Source of the DNA: Tridacna crocea
Lineage: Eukaryota; Mollusca; Bivalvia; Cardiida; Cardiidae
Assembly: GCA_943736015.1 (NCBI GenBank)
Contig: OX031065.1
Span: 14,909,427 to 14,973,426 of the forward strand
Direction: 5' to 3'
Length of the DNA stretch: 64,000 nt
Shown here: positions 32,601-44,600 of the stretch, piece by piece
How the letters are laid out: every line of letters starts with the position of its first letter
Numbering within the stretch: the first letter of the stretch is position 1
The notes under the pieces: model-generated
What the model was told of the DNA's origin: nothing
The model's database searches: none
What the model saw: the letters and a program-made list of their open reading frames with translations, nothing else
Made by a program: the position numbers and the translations under genes

Positions 32601-35600
32601 GCTTGAACCCGGGACCTCCAGGTTGCCAGCCCTACACTCCATGCCAGAGTCACACAGGACCCCTGAGGACATCCTGTACAAAAACCTTTACAAACTCTCT
32701 CTCTGAAAAACCTTCCTATAAAATCATTTGAACATCTCTCCATCCATTTAATTCTGACCACATTCCAGTCTTTTAATGACCATGGATAAGAAGTCTTTTG
32801 AAAACACTGTAGGAAAAGGAGAAATGCTTGTGCAGAGTCATTGGTAGAGACACCCTAACAGCTTTTGACTAAATCATGCCCAGGGAAGCTAACGACAGCA
32901 CTGCATGCATATGCAAATGCTTGACTGCAGCTGCTTTTCAAAAATCAAAGTGCTATCAGCACTTTATTTCATGCTTTCGCATAGGATATCGAGAAATAGC
33001 AGTGAAAATATTTTTCGATCTTACACCGGTACTACCAATGAAAATACCGATTTTCACGTTCTTGTTGCCTAGGTAAATTGTGTGCGCCTCACAACCAGAT
33101 GGGAAATAAGACATCATGAACCTTACATTTCTTGCGCTTGACGTAATATTGTAATGCGTTGCTATGCGGGAGGGGTGCGCCACGGGGAATAACGGAGAAG
33201 AACTGTACTGCATTTTGATAAAGCTCCTCTCAGAAAGGGTTAAAAATATGAAATAAATAGAAAACTTGATTTTTCCGTGAAAGATCGCAATTTATTTCAT
33301 TTTGTGCCACTCGTGAAAATATTACTGATGGCATTCACTCGATGAATTAAATTTCGATCTCTCACCGAAAAAAACAACAACAAATATCCTCTATTTAATC
33401 GGATTTATTTTCAGTGAAAATACCGTATGCAAACACTGACTGTTTCAGAAATATTTTGATGGTTACCTGCCCTTGTTGTATCGGTTCCCCTTGTTATAAT
33501 TAACAATTTAACCAAATTCGATGAAAATACCTTCAGTAATGAAAGAGATATCAAAAAGGTTGATTATCAGTGGAAAATTGAAAAACAGGCATAGCTGTGT
33601 TGAAAATATTTGGATGGCTACCTGCCCTGTTCCTCTTTCGATAGTTAACATCTAGGACCTCTATTGATATTTGTCACATACTCCAAGTGTGAAGCAAATA
33701 AGTTTTGGAACTGCAGAGAAATGTTAAAAATTTCTACGTTTTTGCACAAGGACAATGGTAACAGAGCTATTAAAAATTCTCAATGTTTTCTTTGAAAAGA
33801 GGCGAGCTGAAAATCCAGTAAATGTTTGAAAGGATATGTACAATCCACCATACATCTATAGTTCCCTTAAACTTCTCTGAACTCTCTGGAAATAAGTTGG
33901 CTCCCTTTATAACCAGCAGGGCCATCTGACCAGCACCAATGTTGTTTACAGTTTCTACAAAAGAATATGGTATGAACTATGCTCTGTCCATGATGGCCAT
34001 GATGACCCTAGATCGCTCACATGAGTCAGTAGACAAAATTTCACTCCATATGCATAATTCAATTGTCATGTCAGTAAAGCTTAACTCTTTCCCAAACAAT
34101 CCCTTGTTTTTACGGGTCTGGAATATTGGTCTTTTGAAAACATTGTGGGAAAAGGAGAAAATGCTGGTAACCAGCATTTTCTCCTTTTCCCACAATGTTT
34201 TCTACCCTATCATAGACAGAAACCATCTTTTCAGCAAGAGCTGAATTGTCGTCTGCAAATGCTTTCAATTTGGTTTAGTCCAAAATTTGTCGTGTGGGAA
34301 AGGGTTAAAATGTGGCATCTAGGCTGTCCACAAGGAATTCCCTATGTAGGCATAGTGACCTACTTTATCATCATAGGTGACTCAATTTAGAACTCATCAA
34401 AAACTGATGAAGACAAACATTCTGAACAGTTTTTAAGCTAATTGAGCTATAAATGTGGCCTCTACAGTGCAGACAAGGTATTTTTTTAATTTGACTTGAT
34501 GACCTAGATTATGATCCCAGTAGACTCAATTTCAAACTAATCCGTTATTTTATCCAGACAAACATGCTGACCAATTTTCAAGTAAATTGAGCCAGAAAAG
34601 TGGCCTCTAGAGTGCCCCCAAGGTATTTCTTTAATTTTACCTAGTGACCTATATTATGACTTCAGTTGACCCAGTGTGAGATTTTACCAAAACTCATGTG
34701 AGATTTTATCAAGACAAACATTCTGACCAATTTTCAAGTCAATCCAGCAACAAATGTGGCCTCTAGCATGTGCTAAAGGTATTTCTTTCATTTGACCAAG
34801 TGACCTGGATTATGACCCAAGGTGACACAATTCTGAACTCATCTTAGATTTCATCAAGACAACATTTTGTCTTTTGGTTAAGAGTTAAGCTCATTTGTTC
34901 CAATTATGAATTTACTGTCTGCAGATGCTTTGAATACATAAGCCTGCAATTTGTTGTTTGGAAAAAGGGAAGAATCAAGGCCTTCTGAAAACTTTGAAAA
35001 TATACAGCAATTTTGCAGCTGATGAATTTACAAACATCTTTGTAAAATATATTTTAATTCTTTACCAAAAGACAAAATTTTAGACTTGTCTGAATTGAAA
35101 GAATTTGCAGACGACAAAAGAAATGTGGCTCAAAAATTGAAATTTGTTTTGGGAAGGGCAGAAAACATTGTGGGAAAAGGAGAAAATGCTGATTACCAGT
35201 ATTTTCTCTTTTTCCAACAATGCTTTCAGAAGGGTCTTTCTAAGGGTCGTTAAAAGTCAGGATTATGCAGTAAAGATTTAACATAGAAACATAATGAAAA
35301 CATGCTTAATATCCACAATATTTCTTTTTTTGCTGCAATGTTTACAAAAGCTATCTTGATGCATGATGAAACAGTTGTCTAATATAATGGTTACAAGTTC
35401 AAAACCAAACAAGAAAGATAAACGAAACAAAACAAACCAAGGAAAACTTTATAACTCCTTTCGTCCACATTATGTCTCCACCCATATGGCCAACCCAACA
35501 TCACTGTGTTGTGTCTTAAACCACCAAGTCCAGAATTCTGTACACTGAAATATATATGTAATTACTTGTTAACTCTTTACCAAAGAGCATAACTTTAGAC

Positions 35601-38600
35601 TAGTCCAAATTGAAAGCATTTGCAGACGACAAAATTAATATGAATCAAAAATTTAAATTTGTTTTGGGAAGGGTAGAAAACATTGTGGAAAAAGGAGAAA
35701 ATGCTGGTTACCAGCATTTTCTCCTTTTCCCACAATGTTTTCAGAAGGCTTCTTTCTCAGAGTCGTAAAAACCAGGAATCGTTTGGGAGAGGCTTAACTA
35801 AAGCAGACACTCCAATTTAAATTGGTCTAGCTTAGATGTTTGGAGGTACAATACCAGTCTCTTTTTGATGCATCATATCTGAACTGTTTGCTTTGCCGAT
35901 ATAGAGGTGTGCGGTAAAAATGTCAGAGGTAAAAATGCCATAGGTAAAAATGTCAGAGGTAAAAATGTCAGAGTCAAAGTGGTAAATATGCCATAGGTAA
36001 AAATGTCATAGGTAAAAATGTCAGAGATACTAAGTACATGATATGAAAAAACATGTGGCTCTGGCCTCTCACCAGATCCATTGAAGTCAAGCCATTCTTT
36101 GTAGATTTGGTAATATACCAGTTGTCCTTTATATTTATTTATAATATATTTATTTACCTTCATTGTATCCATGCTATACTGTGAAATAATTTTCTGTTTC
36201 ATTCAGCAATGATAACATTACATGTGGCTGATTGAACCCTTTACCAAACAACCCCTGGTTTTAACGACTTAAAGATAGAAGCCTAAAAAAAACATTGTGG
36301 GAAAATGAGAAAATGCTGGTAACCAGCATTGTATCCTTTTCCCGCACTATTTCTGCCCTGCTGGAAACAAATTTCAGTTTTTGAGTTAATTGCAAACCTT
36401 GATAAAAACATTTGTGAAAAAGTATCTTTGACAATAGTATGTGATCTTAGTTCTTCTGTATACTAATCTTGATTTTGACTGACTGCTATATCAGATGATT
36501 CAGAGGCCAGAAATAAGTGAGCCCCGACAAGATTTCGAACTTGGTAAGCCTTGACCAACTGAGCTAACCTCATATATTTATACTATGATAAATACATCTG
36601 AAATTTCTACCTATGACATTATTACCTATGGCATATTTACCACTTTGACTCTGACATTTTTACCTATGACTTTTTTACCTATGACATTTTTTCCTATGGC
36701 ATTTTTACCTCTGACATTTTTACCTACATTCGATATAGATATAACCATGTCAATGTTTAACCCATTACTACACAATCCCTACTTTTGACGACCCTGAGAA
36801 AAAAGCCCTAAGAAAACATTGTAGAAAAAAGAGAAAATGCTGCTAATCAGCATTTTCTCCTTTTCCCACAATATTTTCTACCCTTCACAAAACAAATTTC
36901 AAATTTTCAGTCACAATTATTTTGCCATCTGCAAATGCTTTCGATTTGGCCAAACCTAAAATTTTGCTGTTTGGTACTGAGTTAAATTGCCAAAGAATTC
37001 ATAAAATCTGTTAAAACTTATCTATAATGCTAACCTGCAGAGAAATTAATCATTGTTATATTTCTTTTCAAGTAAGATCATGACTTTGCTCTTCAGTCAA
37101 CTCTTTACCACACAATCCAGACTTTTAACAACCCTAAGAATGAAGCCTTTTGAAAACATTGTGAGAAAAGGAGACAATGCCTGTAACCAGCATTTCCAGT
37201 TTTCCCACAATGTTTTCTACCATTCCATAACCAAATTTCTATTTTTCAGTCACATTCATTTTGTCGTCTGCAAATGCTTTCAATTTGGACCAGTCTAAAA
37301 TTTTCTTGTGTGGTAAAGAGTAAAACTCTTTATCACACGAGAAAATTTTAGACTGGTCCAAATTGAAAGCATTTGCAGACGACAAAATAAAGGTGACTAA
37401 AAATTAAAAATTTGTTCTGAGAAGGGTAGAAAACACTGTGGGAAAAGGAGAAAATGCTGGTCACCAGCATTTTCTCCTTATCCCATAGTGTTTTCAAAGG
37501 GCTTCTTTCTCAGGGCCACCAAAAGTGAGTGTAGGACAAACCCCCCCCAGGACAAAACCCCCATGGACAAACCCCCCCAGGACAAAACTGAACTGTTTTC
37601 CTTTGTTTTCCTTTGTTTAAAGGACCGTTTAGTCTAAATACACAATTAGCAGTATACTCACTGATTGCGGGAGGCCGTTTTGGGCGGAGCGTTTTTAAAA
37701 AGTGAATAGCTTCGCCCAAGGCGACTTCCACGTTCAACGGTAAAATTTTCAAAGGTAAAATTTTGAGTGTGAAATATACTATACTGCTTCCCATTCTATA
37801 TCGTGCTGTTTACTTGTATTAACATTTTTTGTATATATCGGATGTCGTTTTGGACGAAGCATTCGCTTTTAACAAGCGACTCCTTTTCCCAAAACGAGTT
37901 CCATATTTGTAGTCTAACTCCCACATAAATTATCTCCTTTGTAATGATTTTCACTTTTAAAGTTTGACATCTTACTTATCTGATATTATTCTTTCTCTAA
38001 TGTGCTATGTTCGTTCATGTTTCACTTTTATCATTCATTATTTCCGCATTCGCTTATTCATTTCAACATATCCATTTGATATCATTTGATTTTTGTTTCA
38101 TTATTTGGTTGTTTAATCCACACCCATGTATGTATTTATAATTTATGTGTTAGGCGATGAACCTTATGTGTTCAAGCTGATATTATGAATAAAGTTTCTG
38201 TTCTGTTCTGTTCTGACAAAACCCCCATAGGATAAAAGCCCCTTAGGACAAAACCCCCATCATATATAAAAAAGCATATACATTTGAGAAAACACACACA
38301 ATTTGACAACAGTTTTAAAGTATTCAAAACAAGTCTCTTTGATTTAAGGAAAAAAAATCAATCATGAAAGGCAAAAAATGATTTAGATATTATCTTATTT
38401 TAATTTGTAACTCAAGTTTGTTGATAGTTTCTATTGATATATTAACACCTATACAGACTTGGGTAAGACAGGTGTTGAGGAGGGATTAAGACACCTGATT
38501 TGCAAGTTTATACCTGTCATATTCAGTAATGTTTAGTAGTAGATTTGAACATGTAAAAGCACCAAAAAAGAAAAAAAAATACATAAAAAATTTAAATGAA

Positions 38601-41600
38601 TTTATTATGAATGTATACAGAAAACACCACATTTTTGGTCATAAAGCACAATTTTAAGAAAAAACACATTTTTTATCATAATGCACAATTTTAAGAAAAA
38701 ATATTCTAATCAAATCAATTTAACTTATACAAAAACATTACTTTTTACAACCCCTACAAGTATTAAAAGCAGTAAATTTTATTCAACTTCAACATGACTG
38801 TACAAAAACAATCATTTGAAAACCATGGGGGTTTTGTCCACTTTTCAGTTAAGGGTATGGGGGTTTTGTCCATGGTTTTTTTTTCCATGGAGGTTTTGTC
38901 CTAGGGGGGTTTGTCCGTACCCCCCAAAAGTAGGGATTGTGTGGTAAAGGGTTAAGCGATGTAAATCACTTTTCTTTATGAAATGCTTTTATCATTTAAG
39001 TTTTGTAATTTTGATATAAGACATGTTTGTTTTAGTGCAATAAAAATATAGTAGTAGTAGTAGTAGTAGTTTACTTACAGGAAGCACAATCCATTAGTTA
39101 CACTCTCGGACACAATAACATCAGCAAACCCTTTCACTCCTGTGCGGTCTATGATCTTTTGCAAGGCCTGCAAATACAAACATTTTTTTGTATGCAAACT
39201 TATTTTCTGAAACTTTAAATGAATCACTTGACTGTTTTATCTTTCAGTATTCTTTACGGTCTTAAAATATAATATACAACTTAATATTCAACTTCCTACA
39301 TTCACTTACAACTAGACACAGTTAGACACCAGATGACAACATCTTTCACTAATCAAAATTGACAGCTTTTGCAGATGACAACTTCAATGTTGCGTAAGTT
39401 ATGAAATTCTTCCCTCAAAGGGTAGAAAACATTTTGGGAAAAGTAGAAAATAGTCATTACCACTATTTTCTCCTTTTCAAAAATTTTTTTTAAAAAGCCT
39501 TTTTTTAAAACCTAAATAACTTTAATCCTTCACCAGATGACAGAATTTTGGACTAGTCCAAATTCAAACTCTTCAGAGAAATAAATTTTATTGGGCTCAA
39601 ATGTTGGACTTTATTTGTGATAGGGTAGAAAACATTGTGGGAAAAGGCTTCCAGCACTTTCTCCTTTTCCCAAAACGTCTTTAAAAAGTCCAATTTCCCA
39701 GAGGCATTAAAATTCGTCATTGTTTGGTAAAGGGTTAAACTCATTACCAAAAAATCCCTGGTTTATACGACCCTGAGATGGAAGCCTTTCAAAAACATTG
39801 TGGGAAAAGGATAAAATGCTGGTAACCAGCATTTTCTCCTCTTCCTACAATGTTTTCTTTTCTGCTGGAAACAAATTTCATTTTTTGAGTTACATTTATT
39901 TTGTCTTCTTCAAGTGCTTTCATTTTGGACCTGTCTAAAATTTTGTCATTTGGTAAAGCTTTAAGCGAGCCAAATAAACCTAAAAGATACTTTCAGTCGA
40001 GAACTAAGACTTAAAATAATCACAATTTAAAGTTTGCTCTTGTAAAAAGTGTTTACTGTTTCATCAATGAGGACAGGGTAAGTGAATACAGGCTGCATGT
40101 GTTGTGCAGTCTGCTACATATTTTGTGCAGCATGATCTAGATCTACTCTGGCCGCAACAGTAACTATAATTGTGAAAGGCGCTTCTAGGGTTTAACTCCA
40201 AGTACCATTCTTAACTCATTACCAAACAACAAAATTCTAGGTTTGTCCAAATCAAAATCATTTGCAGACAACAAAGTAACTGAAAATTTGAAGATTGTTT
40301 TGTTAAGGGTAGAAAACACTGTGGGAAAAGGTGAAAATGCTGGGAACCAGCATTTTCTCATTTTCCCACAATGTTTTCTATAGGTTTATTTCCCAGAGTC
40401 ATCAAAAATAGGGATTGTGTGGTAATGGGTTAAACTATCAAGACAACTGCCCTATAATACTACTATTTTGATGCACTGTACTCTAGTTATTGACTATGTC
40501 TATAAAGCCGTACTAACCTGTTTGGCAGCCTGTGCATCTGCATATCTCTCCTTCCATTTGCCCTCTAACACACTAGTAACTAATGTAAGACCCTTTCCTG
40601 TGAAATAAACGAGTCATGAGTAATACGTTACTCTTTCACCTTTTTCCACAAGAAAAATTTAGAGTCTTGCAAACTGAAAGCTAATGCAGTCAGTCCACAA
40701 TGTCAAAACATAGTTCTCTGATATACCAGAAAACATTATGGAGAAAGGAAAAAAAATTTAAAACTTCCATTTTCTCCTTTTCCTACTTTATTTTCAAAGG
40801 CTGTCTTTTTCAGGCATTAAAACTTGAGTTGGCTTCAGGGTAAAACCATAACCACTTCCACATTTTTTTTCCAATCACTTTCTTCAACAGACATAAAACT
40901 TTGCAAGTGATGTAGAGATGCATCAAAATGGGGGATATAGATTGCTGTGACACTGCCACAATTTATGATGCTTTGTAAATACTCCGACAAAAAACTTCTA
41001 AAATTTTACAGAATGCAGAATAAGCATATTTGAGACTTTTGTCTTCAAGCAGACTGATTTTGGAACAAGTGATAGCATATCAAACTGCAAAAAAGGGCAT
41101 TCGGACATTTATGTAAAGTGTCATCTGGGATCAGCCTGCACAGTCTGTGCAGGCTAATCTGAAACGGCATTTTCTGTTTTGATGTAATTTTCTTTTTTGC
41201 GCAAGTCTACTCTAGCACATAATTTGAAGTACTGGTGAAGTGCCCTCACAGGTTAGCCTGCGCGGACTGCACAGGCTAATTGGAGATGACACTTAATGCA
41301 AATGGCCGAACGTCCCTTTAAGCGTTTTGCAGGCCATATGTAGATGCCATTGCTCAGCTGCAGTTGCTTAAAGTGAAAATTTAAAGTCAAAAACGGGACA
41401 CAAATGTGTACAACATATTTTGATAGTTACCTAGCCCTGATGAGTGGGTTTCCTTTATCATACATGTAGTTGACAACCAGTCCAACAACAATATCTTGGA
41501 CTAGTCAAAATTGAAAGCATTTGCAGACATCAAAATATAAGTGACTGAAAATTTGAAATCTGTATCGGAGAGGAGAGTAAACATAGCGGGAAAAGGAGGA

Positions 41601-44600
41601 TATGCTGGTTACCAGCATTTTACAGCAGATTTAAAACTAATCATCATTTAACCCATTACCACAAAATCCCTACTTTTGACGCCCCTGAGAAAGAAGCCTT
41701 AAGAAAACATTGTGGAAAAAGGAGAAAATGCTGGTTACCAGCATTTTCTCCTTTTCCCACAATGTTTTCTACGCTTCACAAAACAAATTTCAAATTTTTC
41801 ATTCACTTTTATTCGTCGTCTGCAAATGCTTTCAATTTGGATAAGCCTAAAATATTGTTGTTTGGTTATGAGTTGAAGCAGAGTTGAAACTAATCATCAA
41901 CACCATTGATTGATACAGAGCGCTAACAGAACTTACCTGCTTTCAGTTGTGATGCAAACTCTACCATTTTTGGATATTTTGGTTGTAGCTGATCATCTAG
42001 TTTGAACAAAACAAGGACCTGAGGTCTGTAAAAGAAAGAAAAGATAAGTGACCTGCTGATTTTGTTTGATTCTTTACCAAATGACCAAAAATTAGACCGG
42101 TCCAAATTCAAAAGATTTGCAGACGTCAAATTAACCCATTACCACACGATCCCTACTTTTGATGCCCTTGAAAAAGAAGCCTTTTGAAAACACTGTGGGA
42201 AAAGGAGAAAATGCTGGTAACCAGCATTTTCTCCTTTTCCCACAGTGTTTTCTACCCTTCCCAGTACAAATTTCAATTTTTCAGTCACCTTTGTCGTCTG
42301 CAAGTGCTTTCAATTTGAACCAGTCTAAAATTTAGTCGTGTGGTAAGGAGTTAAACAGAACTGAAATATTGATTTTTGTTTTGGATGGGGAAGAAAACAT
42401 TGTGGGAAAAGGAGAAATTGCGGGTTACCTGCATCTTCTCCTTTTTCCACAATGTTTTTAAAAGGCTTCTTATACAGGGGTGTTAAAAGGTGTTAACACT
42501 TTTCCAAACAGCAAAATCTCAGACTTACTTGATTTGCTGACAGCCAATTTAAGGTGAATGAAGAGTTTGTCTTTGATAGGGTAGAAAACATTGCTTATAC
42601 ATGAGAAAGAGCTGGTTACCAGCATCCTCCTTTTCCATCCATATTTTCAAAACTCCAGATTACCGGGTAAAAGGTTTAGTCCATTACATTTCTGATTTTG
42701 TGGATAATCAATTTTTTCCAACCTAGTGACCTATCTTAAATAGACAACGGGAGTTTTAGACCGGTCCATATTGAAAGTACCTAAGTGATTGCAGACAACA
42801 AAGTAAACTTGCAGTCAAGATTGGTTTTTGTCCCTTAAACAGTATAAATATAATGGGGAGGGGACAAAATGCTGGTTAGAAGTATTTTCTCCATTTCCAA
42901 TCCTGTTTCAAAAGGTTTCTTTTCAGTGTCATAAAATTATATGATCAATTTGTGCAGCCTTTGCATTAAAAAAATGCAGCTGTCACTGAATGTGACTTTA
43001 TACCCCCGCCAGTACTTTGACTGTATTTTGTACATAGACGGGCACACAGATGGACAGATGGACACACTGACAGACAGGCTGATTCCAGTATACCCCCCAA
43101 AACATTCGTTTTGTTAGAGTATAATAATTGAAGCAGAAAACAATATTTTTATCCAAACTGAAAGCACTTGCATTTTATAGAACTGATTTTCTACTAAAAG
43201 TGCAAAGAAAACCGTGTTTGAATTCAATGAACTGTCTTTAACCCTTTAGCAAACAATCACTGGTTTTGACAACTCTGGTATTGGTAACCAGCATTTTCTC
43301 CTTTTTCCACAATGCTTTCTACCCTACTGGAAACATATTTCAACTTTTTAGTTACGTTTATACTGTCGTCTGCAGGTGCTTTCAATTTGGACCAGTCTAA
43401 AATTCTGTCGCTTCGTAAAGAGTTAAAAACATTGTGACACAATTGAAGGAATTGCTGGCTATTTGCAGACAATAAAGATAAATGTAGCTCATGATGATGA
43501 TTCAAATGGCTATTGTATCTTTGGCCTGAAAGAAAATGTTCTTGGAAAAGGAAAAAAAAATGCTGGTTACCATTTTGCCCTCAATCCTATCAATAGCCTT
43601 CTTCAGCAACATCATTAACACTCAGGATTGATGCTAAATAGGTTAACCTCCACTACATTATCAAGGCTTTCAACAAACATGAGGAAAATGCCTTTTGAAA
43701 ACAAATTTTGGAAACGGAGAAAATGCTGGTAACTTATTTCTTACCCTTTGATAATCAATTTTCAACTTTTGAGTCACATTTATTTTGTTATCTATGTGTA
43801 CTTTGTAACAAACATGAGGAAAATGCCTTTTGAAAACAAATTTTGGAAATGGAGAAAATGCTGGTAACTTATTTCTTACCCTTTGATAATCAATTTTCAA
43901 CTTTTGAGTCACATTTATTTTGTTATCTATGTGTACTTTGTATTGTGACCATTCTACAATACCATCATTTGGTATTTCATAAAGAGTTAACTGACCAACC
44001 CTTGGCCACAGTAAGTAAACCTATTTTACCAACAGATAAAAGTTTTCATAGCTGTCCCTCTTACCTCCAGTTTTTGGTATGTGGGGGTCCTTGTTGTACT
44101 CGCAGTAGGGAATACCTAGCGGCTGACATAGCCAAACCTCGTATACCATCTCCCCACTCTTTCTCAGCTCTACATGGAAAGAAACAAGTAGTACTCTTTA
44201 ACAAAATGACAATTTTATAGACTCCTAAACATTCAAAGTGAAAAATTATATATGGATCAATCTACATGTACATGTATATGAATTGTCTTTGAAAGGGTAG
44301 AAAACATTATTAGAAAAGGAGAAAATGCTGGTTACAAACAAGTTCATCTTTCCAAAAAATGTTTTCAAAAGACTTTGTCCTCAGGCTTATTAAAACTTGG
44401 GATCAGAAAAATTGACACAAAGTAACCAACACTTGTTTCACTTCACAAAAGCTTCGCTCACAGCCTCATTTTTTTGTGATTGTTCTTCTAGGTAATGTTC
44501 TCTACATGAAATTTTTTTCACAAACCCTGCACAAAATTTTAATTTTTCATTGGCTTTTCTCTGAAATTTCTGTACACAAAAGTTATCTAAATTATGTGAC

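Larger units (their letters stand above)
32218..33837 (-). other. U12-type AT-AC intron in KCC gene
   Basis: The intron reads ATATCCTTTC at its 5' end, a full match to the minor-spliceosome donor. Its 3' end has ATCCTTAAC then TGTTTCAAC with terminal AC; the branch A is about 10 bases from the end. It joins exons m and n in frame (I-V-H-D-G-G). The intron carries a SINE interrupted by a MITE and a copy of the 450-bp repeat. Confidence 0.92.
37322..38956 (-). mobile_element. TTAA MITE split by a hAT-like element
   Basis: Left part 37322-37529 (arm and intact core GCTGGTCACCAGC) and right end 38926-38956 (AGTAGGGATTGTGTGGTAAA GGGTTAA). CCAAAAGT occurs on both sides of the insert. Confidence 0.85.

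Noticed and set aside
33838-33954. GT donor at 33841 (ATT|GTACAT) for KCC exon m
   Set aside because: It would leave no matching acceptor: the next exon lacks AG and needs the VH residues to come from GTAC plus AT. The AT-AC U12 reading explains all three facts.
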